Origin: Synechococcus sp. CS-1329
GTDB taxonomy: Bacteria; Cyanobacteriota; Cyanobacteriia; PCC-6307; Cyanobiaceae
DNA length: 49,459 nucleotides
Assembly (NCBI RefSeq): GCF_025128055.1
Contig: NZ_JAHLYS010000007.1
Span: 1 to 49,459 of the forward strand
Direction of reading: 5' to 3'
The translations under genes were made by a program, and so were the position numbers. Shown piece after piece: positions 28,895 through 36,834 of the stretch. The notes under the pieces were generated by a model. That model was not told the origin of the DNA and did not search any database. It saw only the letters and a program-made list of their open reading frames with translations. Position 1 is the first letter of the stretch. Each line of letters opens with the position of its first letter.

Positions 28895-29221
28895 ATGCCT
28901 GCCACCTCCTTCGACATTCCGCTCCAGGCCTATCTGGTGCTGGCTGCCATCCTCTTCTGTATCGGAGTCTGGGGTCTGATCAACAGCCGCAATGCGGTGC
29001 GGGTGCTGATGAGCATTGAGCTGATGCTCAATGCGGTCAACATCAATCTGATGGCCTTCTCCAGCTACATCGATGGTCAGGAGATCCGCGGGCAGGTCTT
29101 CACCATTTTCGTGATCACCGTGGCGGCTGCCGAAGCGGCGGTGGGCCTGGCGATTTTGCTCTCCCTCTACCGCAACCGCGAAACCGTCGACATGGAGCGT
29201 TTCAACCTGTTGCGCTGGTGA
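28895..29221 (+). CDS. ndhE: NDH-1 subunit 4L (NdhE)
   Basis: NdhE (NuoK homologue) is a small three-helix membrane subunit involved in proton translocation. The 108-residue length is typical, and [18 protein letters not shown] and [18 protein letters not shown] contain the conserved membrane glutamates. It is the last ndh gene of this operon; nadK begins 54 bp later. Confidence 0.96.
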   Translation: MPATSFDIPLQAYLVLAAILFCIGVWGLINSRNAVRVLMSIELMLNAVNINLMAFSSYIDGQEIRGQVFTIFVITVAAAEAAVGLAILLSLYRNRETVDMERFNLLRW

Positions 29222-29227
29222 GATCTT

Positions 29228-29253
29228 CCGCCGCTGCGTCGCCACTGCGGCGG
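29228..29253 (+). other. Hairpin between ndhE and nadK
   Basis: CCGCCGC and GCGGCGG form a 7-bp GC stem with a 12-base loop starting 7 bp after the ndhE stop. No T tract follows, only TTCGGGGTTC, so at most it is a weak terminator or RNA stabiliser at the end of the ndh mRNA. Confidence 0.3.
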
Positions 29254-29275
29254 TTCGGGGTTCACCTCTGATTCC

Positions 29276-30235
29276 ATGCAGCTCCAGCGCGTCTGGCTGA
29301 TTGTTCGCTCCGGCAGCCAGGCGGCCCAGCGCCAGGCCAGGCGCTGCTGCGAAGACCTGCGTGCCCAGGGTGTTGCGGTCACGGTGGCCAGCAGCGGCGC
29401 CAGTGCCAACCCATTCCCGGGCCTCCTGGCCACGGAGCCTTGCCTGCCCGACCTCACCGTGGTGCTGGGCGGTGACGGCACCGTGCTGGGGGCGGCCCGT
29501 CACCTGGGTCCCCTGGGTGTGCCGATCCTCAGCTTCAACGTGGGTGGGCACCTGGGATTCCTCACCCATGAGCGCAAGCTGCTGGTGCTCAGCAGCACCT
29601 CCCTCGAGGACAACCTCTGGCAGCGGCTGCGCGATGACCGCTTCGCCCTCGAGCGCCGCATGATGCTGGAGGCCTTCGTTGATCACGGCGATGGAGTGCC
29701 CGAAGGCGATGAGCCCGAAGACCCCGCCAACGGCGGACCTCCCCGGCTGCACCGGGCGCTCAACGATTTCTATTTCCGTCCCTTCCTCGATGAGCTCTCG
29801 CCCACCTGCGTGCTGGAGCTGGAGATCGACGGGGAGGTGGTGGATCAGTTCCGCGGCGATGGCCTGATCATCGCCAGCCCCACCGGCTCCACCGGTTATG
29901 CGATGGCGGCGGGGGGACCGATCCTCCATCCCGGTATCGATGCGATCGTGGTCAATCCGATCTGCCCGATGAGCCTCTCCAGCCGGCCGGTGGTGGTGCC
30001 GCCGCGCTCGCAGCTGGCAATCTGGCCCCTGGGTGAGCCCAGTCGGCGGGTGAAGCTCTGGAAAGACGGTGCCCATGCCACGGTGCTGGAGCCGGGTGAT
30101 CGCTGTGTGGTGCGGCGCTCCAGCCACTGCGCCCTGATGGTGGTGCTCCAGCAGAGCCCGTCCTATTACCGCACCCTCAGCCACAAGCTGCACTGGGCAG
30201 GCGACCTCACCTCCTCTGAACCCTCTGCCAACTGA
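29276..30235 (+). CDS. nadK: NAD kinase
   Basis: NAD kinase makes NADP from NAD and ATP. The 319-residue protein has the catalytic GGDGT at 65-69, then GGHLGFLT, the [10 protein letters not shown] region corresponding to the NE/D motif, and [21 protein letters not shown], which binds NAD. Cyanobacteria usually carry two NAD kinases; this looks like the one with the N-terminal [13 protein letters not shown]. Its position directly after ndhAIGE (54 bp, same strand) links NADP supply with NDH-1 genes, although NDH-1 itself uses ferredoxin. Confidence 0.95.
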   Translation: MQLQRVWLIVRSGSQAAQRQARRCCEDLRAQGVAVTVASSGASANPFPGLLATEPCLPDLTVVLGGDGTVLGAARHLGPLGVPILSFNVGGHLGFLTHERKLLVLSSTSLEDNLWQRLRDDRFALERRMMLEAFVDHGDGVPEGDEPEDPANGGPPRLHRALNDFYFRPFLDELSPTCVLELEIDGEVVDQFRGDGLIIASPTGSTGYAMAAGGPILHPGIDAIVVNPICPMSLSSRPVVVPPRSQLAIWPLGEPSRRVKLWKDGAHATVLEPGDRCVVRRSSHCALMVVLQQSPSYYRTLSHKLHWAGDLTSSEPSAN

Positions 30236-30296
30236 GTGCAACAGCATCGGGGCTGGTCCTGGCGGCAGGATGGCCTGATCTGAGTGGGGGGCAACG

Positions 30297-30845
30297 GTGG
30301 CTCTGGAGATCGAGCGCCGCTTCCTTGTGAGGGGAACTGGCTGGAGGGAACACATCCTCTGGCGGCAGCAGCTGCGCCAGGGCTATTTGCAGGGTTCAGC
30401 CGATGGGGTGACCGTACGGGTGCGCCTGCAAGAGGAGTGCCGCGAGGCCGCGCAGGAGGCCAGAGCCTGGCTGACCCTCAAGGCCAGGGTCACCGCCATC
30501 ACCCGGGCGGAATTTGAGTACCCGATCCCCGCCGCTGATGCCCGGGAACTGCTGGACCTGGCGGCGGCCAGCCTGAGCAAGGAGCGCTATGGGCTTGATC
30601 TGCCTGGCGGCGATTGGGTGCTGGATGTGTTCGAGGCGGAGAACGCCCCCCTGGTGGTGGCGGAGGTGGAGCTGGAGCGGGAAGACCAGGAGCTGGTGCT
30701 GCCGCCCTGGTGCCACCGGGAGATCACCGGACGCGGAGAGCTCAGCAATGCAGCCCTGGCCCGGCGCCCCTGGAGCCGCTGGCCGGCAGCGGAGCGGCTG
30801 GATCTTGGGGTTGAGGGCCTTTGTGACGAGAAAGACATCCGCTAG
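30297..30845 (+). CDS. CYTH domain protein (triphosphate tunnel phosphatase family)
   Basis: The 182-residue protein opens with EIERRFLV (4-11), the ExExK-like acidic and basic signature of CYTH/TTM enzymes (here ExERR followed by F). It continues with alternating charged strands such as VRVRL, WLTLKAR and EIERE-type elements that line a triphosphate tunnel. Bacterial CYTH proteins often hydrolyse inorganic triphosphate, while others make cAMP; the substrate is unproven. The start is a GTG at 30297. It is 61 bp downstream of nadK on the same strand. Confidence 0.85.
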   Translation: MALEIERRFLVRGTGWREHILWRQQLRQGYLQGSADGVTVRVRLQEECREAAQEARAWLTLKARVTAITRAEFEYPIPAADARELLDLAAASLSKERYGLDLPGGDWVLDVFEAENAPLVVAEVELEREDQELVLPPWCHREITGRGELSNAALARRPWSRWPAAERLDLGVEGLCDEKDIR

Positions 30846-30852
30846 GATTTCG

Positions 30853-30870
30853 TTAAGGATTTCTCCTTAA
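30853..30870. promoter_or_regulatory. AT-rich perfect inverted repeat, with overlapping direct repeats
   Basis: TTAAGGA-TTTC-TCCTTAA is a perfect 7-bp inverted repeat with a 4-base spacer. It sits just after the CYTH stop and 24 bp before the small gene at 30895. The octamer AGGATTTC occurs twice in register 12 bp apart (30844-30851 and 30856-30863). The low GC stands out in this genome. It could be an operator or promoter for the small gene, or a terminator-like hairpin ending nadK-CYTH, though no T run follows. Confidence 0.5.
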
Positions 30871-30894
30871 TTCACCCCTGCTCCAAGCCCGTCC

Positions 30895-31080
30895 GTGATC
30901 GGCCTCTACGACCACCAAGGTGTGCTCCGCTTCGCCGGCCGCGACACCGACGATTGCCTTGACTACGCCGACCTGTTCGGGCTCGGGCCCGACGGCTACA
31001 GCCTCATGTCACTCAGCGCCAGCGTTGAGCTGCCCCAGCTGCCGCAGGCACTCTCGGCTGGGGCTGGGGATCAGTCCTGA
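30895..31080 (+). CDS. Small conserved-looking protein (61 aa), function unknown
   Basis: A GTG start at 30895 gives a 61-residue acidic protein beginning IGLYDHQGVLRFAGRDTDDC, with a compact beta-hairpin-like pattern and then DYADLFGLGP. It resembles small cyanobacterial proteins I have seen annotated only as hypothetical. There is no signal peptide or membrane segment. Codons end mostly in G or C like real genes here. It is preceded by a striking inverted repeat and converges with the PedR-like gene, overlapping it by 10 bp. No function can be assigned. Confidence 0.6.
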   Translation: MIGLYDHQGVLRFAGRDTDDCLDYADLFGLGPDGYSLMSLSASVELPQLPQALSAGAGDQS

Positions 31081-31340
31081 GGGCTGGGCAGATTGCAGCA
31101 GTTGAAGCCATCACGGCAGATCTTGCCGTTATCCATGGCCCAGTTCAGCAGGGCCACCCGGTTTTTGGCGCCGGTCTTGGTGAAGATATTGCTGACGTGG
31201 TTGTCGACGGTTCGCTTGCTGATCATCAGCTCCAGGGCGATTTCCTGGTTGGTCAGGCCCGTCGCGACCCGCTCAATGATTTCAAGCTCGCGTTCCGAAA
31301 GGCTGGAGCGCAGCTGGATGAGATGGTCTCGATCGGACAT
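31071..31340 (-). CDS. pedR: LuxR-type HTH regulator, PedR-like
   Basis: The 89-residue protein is a stand-alone GerE/LuxR helix-turn-helix (about residues 14-70): LSERELEIIERVATGLTNQEIA, then the recognition helix SKRTVDNHVSNIF. The tail VALLNWAMDNGKICRDGFNCC matches PedR, the cyanobacterial regulator described in Synechocystis as responding to photosynthetic electron transport through thioredoxin and a conserved cysteine. Candidate redox cysteines here are C75, C81 and C82. Start at ATG 31340; the open frame adds seven residues upstream without conservation. It is divergent from metF across 77 bp and convergent with the small gene. Confidence 0.82.
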   Translation of the reverse strand: MSDRDHLIQLRSSLSERELEIIERVATGLTNQEIALELMISKRTVDNHVSNIFTKTGAKNRVALLNWAMDNGKICRDGFNCCNLPSPQD

Positions 31341-31417
31341 CCAAACTCCACACCTCCGCACCCCACTGTATGCAGCGATCGTTGACCGATGATGTGCCCT
31401 GAGCGAATCCCTGTCCC

Positions 31418-32344
31418 TTGCTTCTGCGCCAGGCCCTAGAGACCGGTCAGTTCGCCATCACGGCTGAGGTGACGCCGCCACGGGGGGGAGACCCCAGTCG
31501 CACCCTCGCGGTGGCAACAAAGTTGCGCGGATTGGTCCATGCCGTCAATGTCACCGACGGCAGCAGGGCCGTGATGCGCATGAGCAGCCTCGCCCTCTGC
31601 CGCCTGCTGCTTGAGGCCGGGCTTGAGCCCGTGCTGCAACTGGCCTGCCGCGACCGCAACCGGATTGCCCTTCAGGCCGATCTGCTCGGGGCCCATGCCC
31701 TCGGCATCCGCAATGTGCTCTGCCTCACCGGTGACCCCGTTCGCGCTGGAGACCAGCCGGGCGCCAGGGCCGTCAATGAGCTGGAGGCCGTGCGCCTGCT
31801 GCAATTGCTCAGCCGCCTCAACGATGGCCTTGATCCGGTGGCTGGGCTGCTGCCGGATGGACCCACGGCTCTGTTCCCCGGAGCTGCGGCCGACCCCCAG
31901 TCGACCAGCTGGAGTGGGCTGCGGACCCGGGTGGCGCGCAAGCAGGCGGCCGGCGCGCGCTTCCTGCAGACCCAGATGGTGATGAACAGCGAGGCCCTGC
32001 GTCGTTTCTGTGGCGAGATCAGCGAGCCGCTGGGCCTGCCGGTGCTGGCGGGGGTGTTTCTGCTCAAATCGGCGCGAAACGCGGCCTTCATCAACCGCGT
32101 GGTGCCGGGCGCCTCGATTCCCCAGTCGATCATCGACCGGCTGGCGGCCTCAGCGGACCCGGCGGCCGAGGGGGTGGCCATCGCTGCTGAGCAGGTGCGC
32201 TCCTACAGCAGCATTGCCCAGGGGGTTCACCTGATGGCGGTGAAGGCGGAGGAGCGCATTCCCCGGATTCTGGCCGAGGCGGGTGTTTCAGCCCCTGCTG
32301 GACTGGGGCTGGAGGAGATCAGGATCAGCTCTCGCCCGCGCTGA
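31418..32344 (+). CDS. metF: Methylenetetrahydrofolate reductase
   Basis: MetF reduces 5,10-methylene-THF to 5-methyl-THF for methionine synthesis. The 308-residue protein shows the FAD-barrel pattern: ITAEVTPPRGGDPSRTL at the N-terminus (catalytic Glu region), VNVTDGSRAVMRMSSL, LQLACRDRNRIALQADLLGA, NVLCLTGDPVRAGDQPGA, and ARFLQTQMV later. The only available start codon after the preceding in-frame stop is TTG at 31418, an uncommon start. It overlaps the convergent nucleotidyltransferase gene by 20 bp. Confidence 0.9.
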   Translation: MLLRQALETGQFAITAEVTPPRGGDPSRTLAVATKLRGLVHAVNVTDGSRAVMRMSSLALCRLLLEAGLEPVLQLACRDRNRIALQADLLGAHALGIRNVLCLTGDPVRAGDQPGARAVNELEAVRLLQLLSRLNDGLDPVAGLLPDGPTALFPGAAADPQSTSWSGLRTRVARKQAAGARFLQTQMVMNSEALRRFCGEISEPLGLPVLAGVFLLKSARNAAFINRVVPGASIPQSIIDRLAASADPAAEGVAIAAEQVRSYSSIAQGVHLMAVKAEERIPRILAEAGVSAPAGLGLEEIRISSRPR

Positions 32345-33509
32345 GGGCCAGATCGGTGCCGAGGAGATCAGCCATGGCCTTCTGCTGGGGTGAGGGCTGA
32401 CCCACGTCCTGGCGGCGCACGTCGGTGATCAGCCAGTCGAGGGAGGCCTCCTGCAGATCGAAGTGGTCGCCGTTGCGATCGACGCAATAGCGGCCGAACA
32501 CCAGCTTCTCCACCAGGCGCACGCCGGCACCGATGCGGGAATAGTCGAAGATGATCGAGTTGTCGATCGTGGCGCCTTCGCAGATGTGGCAGCTCGGTCC
32601 GATCATCGCCGGCCCCACGATCGTCACCCCCGGATCGATGCGGGTCATGCCGCCCACGTAAATGGGTCCGGTCACATTGATCTTGTCCCAGTCGGCGGCC
32701 ACGTTCAGGCCAGTGAAAATCCCCGGACGCACTTCCCGGCCAGGCACCTGCACCTGGCGCACCTTGCCCTCGAGCACGCTGCGGATCGCTTGCCAATAGT
32801 CGGGCACCTTACCGATGTCCACCCACTCGAAATCCATCGGCAAGGCATAGAAGGGGGCCTTGGCGGCCACCAACCGTGGGAAGAGGTCGGCGCCGATGTC
32901 GAAGGGAATGCCGGCGGGGATGTGATCGAGAACCTCCGGCTCGAAGATGTAGATGCCGGTGTTGATCATGTCGCTGGCGGCGTCTTCGAGGGAGGGCTTC
33001 TCCTGGAAGCTCAGCACCCGGTTGTCCTGGTCGGTGACGACAACGCCATAACTGCTCACCTGATCCTTGGGCACCCTCTTGGTGATCAGGGAGGCCATCG
33101 CCCCTTTCTCCTTGTGGCGGCGCACCGCCTCGGTGAGATCGAGATCGATTAGGGCATCGCCGCAGAGCACCACGAAGGTGTCGTCGAAGAAGGGTTGAAA
33201 CGTCTGGATCTTCTTGAGACCACCGGCTGAGCCCATGGCGGCGCCGATCAGTTCACCGTCTTCGATGCGCCCTTCAAAGCTGTAGGCGATCTCCACGCCG
33301 AAGCGCTGCCCATCTCTGAAATAGTTCTCGATTTCCGCAGCCAGGTGTGAAACATTGACCATGACTTCGGTGAACCCGTGCTGACGCAGCAGTTCCAGCA
33401 GAAACTCCATCACGGGTTTCTGCAGAATCGGGATCATCGGTTTGGGAATCGTGTGGGTGATGGGCTGCACCCTGGTTCCCCTGCCGGCCGCGAGGATCAT
33501 GGCCTTCAT
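32325..33509 (-). CDS. Nucleotide-sugar pyrophosphorylase (NDP-sugar / mannose-1-phosphate guanylyltransferase type)
   Basis: The 394-residue protein starts KAMILAAGRGTRVQPIT, the nucleotide-binding signature of sugar-nucleotidyltransferases, followed by IPKPM, VLCGDALID (metal Asp), and EKPS and EWVDIGK motifs. From about residue 250 it has a left-handed beta-helix with hexapeptide-like repeats (VTGPIYVGG, VTIVGPAMIGP, ATIDNSIIFDYSRIGAGV). The sugar and the nucleotide cannot be told from sequence; exopolysaccharide or LPS precursor supply is likely. ATG at 33509 is chosen because the frame above it is not conserved. The 3' end overlaps metF by 20 bp. Confidence 0.88.
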   Translation of the reverse strand: MKAMILAAGRGTRVQPITHTIPKPMIPILQKPVMEFLLELLRQHGFTEVMVNVSHLAAEIENYFRDGQRFGVEIAYSFEGRIEDGELIGAAMGSAGGLKKIQTFQPFFDDTFVVLCGDALIDLDLTEAVRRHKEKGAMASLITKRVPKDQVSSYGVVVTDQDNRVLSFQEKPSLEDAASDMINTGIYIFEPEVLDHIPAGIPFDIGADLFPRLVAAKAPFYALPMDFEWVDIGKVPDYWQAIRSVLEGKVRQVQVPGREVRPGIFTGLNVAADWDKINVTGPIYVGGMTRIDPGVTIVGPAMIGPSCHICEGATIDNSIIFDYSRIGAGVRLVEKLVFGRYCVDRNGDHFDLQEASLDWLITDVRRQDVGQPSPQQKAMADLLGTDLALSAGES

Positions 33510-33558
33510 GGGCACCTGTCCGCTTGTGATCAGATTCAAGGAATCCTAATGAAGAGCC

Positions 33559-34440
33559 TCAGGCAGCCTGCGCTTCCCGAGCCGGAGACGGAGCTGGCCC
33601 CAGCCCCTGGGGCTGGGCGGAGGGCAGCCTGGTGACCCCTTCCTCGAGGCAGCCCCTGAGGAACAGGGGCCCGAACAGATCGGCCCCCTGGTGCAGGTCG
33701 ACCTTGCCCTGGGAGCAGAGGAAGAGCAGAGCCCAGAACACTCCCACCCGGTCCTGGTCCAGGTCGGACGGGGCGGCCTCGGCCCAGGCTGCCACCAGCT
33801 CCTCGAAGTCCACCCAGTCGCTGGCGGCCTGCCACTGCAGCAGGAAGTGGCTGAGGGCGGCGGTGGTCTCCGGCAGTTTCTCCCGGTGGGCCAGGGCGGC
33901 CACCTGCTCGATCGCCGCCCGCTCGCTATAGCGCCGCCCGCGCTGTCTGCCGCGCCCGCCCGCATCCCCCTGCTCCAGCCGCTCGGCGATGTCCTCCAGC
34001 TGGCGGATCAGTTCCCCCAGGGTCACGGGACGCTGCAGAGGAGGTGGCGCCACGGCCCGCCGCAGCAGGTGTCGCTCCGGCCGCCGCGGCAGCTGAAAGG
34101 AGAGCAACTCGAAAGGCTCAGCCTCCTCGTCGCCGAAGCTGAAAGCATCCAGCTCCGGTTCCGGCTCGGGCGGGAGGGTCTGCTGCTCAAGGACCTCGGC
34201 CTTGAGACTCACCAGGACGGAGGCCGCCAGGAAGGCCTCGCTGGTAACCGCCAGGTCGCTCTCGAAACTGCCCCCCTGGCCGGCTCTGCCCACCAGCCGT
34301 GGAGCACCGATCCGCTGGCGCAGCTGGTCGAGGAAGCCGTCGATCACGGCGATCACATCCACGTCCCAGGGATCGATCTCGCCACGCTCGGCGGCATCCT
34401 GCAGCAGGCGAATCGCCAGCCTGGCGCCTGCTTCAGCCAA
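33559..34440 (-). CDS. scpA: Segregation and condensation protein A
   Basis: ScpA is the kleisin of the bacterial SMC-ScpAB condensin. The 293-residue protein shows the kleisin N-terminal segment (ARLAIRLLQDAAERGEIDPWDVDVIAVIDGFL), a charged acidic linker (about 100-130), and the C-terminal winged helix that contacts SMC (DQDRVGVFWALLFLCSQGKVDLHQ). It is longer than B. subtilis ScpA because of the linker. The start is a TTG at 34440 with AAGG just upstream; the frame remains open a little further. No smc or scpB is nearby. Confidence 0.88.
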   Translation of the reverse strand: MAEAGARLAIRLLQDAAERGEIDPWDVDVIAVIDGFLDQLRQRIGAPRLVGRAGQGGSFESDLAVTSEAFLAASVLVSLKAEVLEQQTLPPEPEPELDAFSFGDEEAEPFELLSFQLPRRPERHLLRRAVAPPPLQRPVTLGELIRQLEDIAERLEQGDAGGRGRQRGRRYSERAAIEQVAALAHREKLPETTAALSHFLLQWQAASDWVDFEELVAAWAEAAPSDLDQDRVGVFWALLFLCSQGKVDLHQGADLFGPLFLRGCLEEGVTRLPSAQPQGLGPAPSPAREAQAA

Positions 34441-34503
34441 GAACCTTCCCCATCTGAGCGAAACGTACCCCGCCTGCGGGCCCGCGGCCAGCGGGATCCG
34501 GGT

Positions 34504-34878
34504 TCAGGCCTCGTTGGCGGCGGGCTCAGGGCTCGGGGCTGAGCTCTGGCCGGCGGCCGGCAGCAGGCTCAACTGGGCATCCACCGTGGCCCGGTAGCGC
34601 TGAACGTCGGCTTCGAGTTCCTGGATCCGCACCTGCTGGGCCTCCAGCTCGCCCTGCTCCTGCAGCTCCTCCACCTTCTTGACCACGCCGGTCCAGACGG
34701 CGAACACCCAGGCGGCGGTGGCACCAATGCCTCCCACCACCAGCATCATCGCGGCCAGGGGCAGGGTGGCGCTGACCCCGGGCAGGAAGTGCACCGTGGT
34801 GGCGGCGGTGTTCTCCAGGGTGAACATCACCGTGGCCAGGCCAAAGCTGAAGATCAGCAGGAAGTTCAGCTGACGCAT
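34504..34878 (-). CDS. LapA-domain (DUF1049) membrane protein
   Basis: The 124-residue protein has two hydrophobic helices (about residues 4-22 and 37-62) and then a coiled-coil-like segment (VKKVEELQEQGELEAQQVRI... to about 100) with a Pro/Ala-rich tail. The topology and FSFGLATVMFTLENTAATTVHF fit the LapA/DUF1049 family, small inner-membrane proteins that in E. coli help lipopolysaccharide assembly with YciM/LapB. The role in cyanobacteria is unknown. ATG at 34878 is used; upstream in-frame sequence is not conserved. It lies between scpA and ndhD. Confidence 0.8.
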   Translation of the reverse strand: MRQLNFLLIFSFGLATVMFTLENTAATTVHFLPGVSATLPLAAMMLVVGGIGATAAWVFAVWTGVVKKVEELQEQGELEAQQVRIQELEADVQRYRATVDAQLSLLPAAGQSSAPSPEPAANEA

Positions 34879-35038
34879 GATTCGAGACGCTTGGGACGAG
34901 GCGAAAGAATGAAGGTTGGTGGGCTGATGGCCCAGGACGGGCACAACTGGCTGGGAGCGTAGGCATCCCGCCAGGTCAGGGGGATGGGCGGGCTGCATCC
35001 GCAGAGTTTCGTAACCCAATCCTGAGGCCGCCGCCCTC

Positions 35039-36721
35039 TCAGGGCAGCAGCGGCGCCACCAGCAGGGGCTGTTGGGGCTCGAGGCCAGGACTGAGCAGGG
35101 CCAGGGGAGGGTTCTGACGGATCAGGCCCTGGCGTCCGGCTGGAATGATCCGGGCCAAGGAGGCCTCCTCCCGCTGCACGAGGGCCTCGATCGAAGCCCG
35201 GTAGGTGTCGGTGACGAGGCGGGGATAGAGGCCGATGCCGATGATCGGCACCAGCAGGCAGGAGATCACGTAGATCTCCCGTGGCTCCGCGTCCACCAGC
35301 TTGGAGTGGGAGGCCAGCTCGGTGTTCTCCTTGCCGAAGAAGATCTCCCGCAGCATCGAGAGCAGATAGATCGGCGTCAGGATCACGCCCACCGCCGCCA
35401 GGGCCGCCATGACGATGCGGAAGCTGAGCGAGTAGGCCTCACTGGTGACGAAGCCTGCGAACACCATCAGCTCCGAGACGAAACCGCTCATGCCCGGCAG
35501 GGCCAGCGAGGCCAGGGAGCAGACGGTCCAGAGGGCGAACATCTTGCGCATCTTCTGACCCACGCCGCCCATCTCATCGAGCTGGAGGGTGTGGGTGCGG
35601 TCGTAGGTGGCGCCCACCAGGAAGAACAGGCTGGCGCCGATCAGGCCGTGGCTCACCATCTGGAGCATGGCGCCGCTGGTGCCGAGGGCACTGAAGCTGC
35701 CGATGCCGATCAGCACGAAGCCCATGTGGCTGATGGAGCTGTAGGCGATCTTGCGCTTGAGGTTGCGCTGGGCGAAGGAGGTGAGCGCCGCATAAATGAT
35801 GTTCACCACCCCCAGCACCACCAGCAGGGGCGCGAACTGGGCGTGGGCATCGGGCAGCAGCTGCACGTTGAAGCGTAGTAGCGCGTAACCCCCCATCTTC
35901 AGCAGGATGCCGGCCAGCAGCATGTGCACCGGCGCGGTGGCTTCGCCGTGGGCATCGGGCAGCCAGGTGTGCAGCGGCACAATCGGCAATTTCACGCCGA
36001 AGGCGATCAGCAGGCCGGCGTAGGCCAGCAGCTCGAAGCGGGTGCCGAACTCCTTGGCGGCCAGGGCGGTGTACTCGAAGCTGGGGGGGCCGCCGCCCTG
36101 GAAGCCCATCGCCAGGGCCGCCAGCAGGATGAACACTGAGCCGCCGGCGGTGTAGAGGATGAACTTGGTGGCGGCGTACTGGCGCTTCTTGGCGCCCCAG
36201 ATGGCCAGCAGCAGGTACACCGGCAGCAGCTCCAGCTCCCAGGAGAGGAAGAACAGGAGCATGTCCTGCACGGCGAAGACGGCGATCTGACCGCCGTCCA
36301 TGGCCAGGATCAGGAAATAGAACAAGCGCGGCTTGAAGGTGACCGGCCAGGCCGCCAGCACCGCCAGGGCAGTGATGAAGCTGGTGAGCAGGATCAGGGG
36401 CATCGAGAGCCCATCGGCGCCCACCGACCAGGCCAGACCCAGCTTGGGCACCCATTCCACCCGCTCGATCAGCTGCAGGCCGGCCACGGAGGGGTCGTAA
36501 CCGTTGAGGTAGGCGCCGGCGGTGACCAGGAAGGTGACCAGAGCGACGCCAAGGGCGTACCAGCGGATCGTCTTGCCGTCGCCTGGATCCGGGATGAAGG
36601 GAATCAGCAGGGCCGCGGCGATCGGCATCAGGATCGAAACGCTCAGCCAGGGGAAGGCTGTGGCGGGGGCATCGCCCAAGGCCGCAAGGGCACCCGTGGC
36701 AACGGCAGGATCGAGCGGCAC
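35039..36721 (-). CDS. ndhD: NDH-1 subunit 4 (NdhD)
   Basis: NdhD is an antiporter-like proton-pumping subunit of NDH-1. The 560-residue protein has about 14 membrane segments and the conserved [45 protein letters not shown] (broken-helix lysine and histidine region) and [19 protein letters not shown]. It follows ndhF after 113 bp on the same strand, the arrangement of the ndhF1/ndhD1 pair used in respiration and cyclic electron flow. The start is a GTG at 36721. The type (D1 versus others) is inferred from the pairing with ndhF. Confidence 0.95.
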   Translation of the reverse strand: MPLDPAVATGALAALGDAPATAFPWLSVSILMPIAAALLIPFIPDPGDGKTIRWYALGVALVTFLVTAGAYLNGYDPSVAGLQLIERVEWVPKLGLAWSVGADGLSMPLILLTSFITALAVLAAWPVTFKPRLFYFLILAMDGGQIAVFAVQDMLLFFLSWELELLPVYLLLAIWGAKKRQYAATKFILYTAGGSVFILLAALAMGFQGGGPPSFEYTALAAKEFGTRFELLAYAGLLIAFGVKLPIVPLHTWLPDAHGEATAPVHMLLAGILLKMGGYALLRFNVQLLPDAHAQFAPLLVVLGVVNIIYAALTSFAQRNLKRKIAYSSISHMGFVLIGIGSFSALGTSGAMLQMVSHGLIGASLFFLVGATYDRTHTLQLDEMGGVGQKMRKMFALWTVCSLASLALPGMSGFVSELMVFAGFVTSEAYSLSFRIVMAALAAVGVILTPIYLLSMLREIFFGKENTELASHSKLVDAEPREIYVISCLLVPIIGIGLYPRLVTDTYRASIEALVQREEASLARIIPAGRQGLIRQNPPLALLSPGLEPQQPLLVAPLLP

Positions 36722-36834
36722 GGAGGCAGAAATCAGGTCTGGGCGGAGTGTAGAAATACCTGCCGCTCAGGCCGCCTTCAGATAAGGGATGACACACACA
36801 GTCCGCTGGGGGCGAGCGGTGGGATGGCCCCTGC

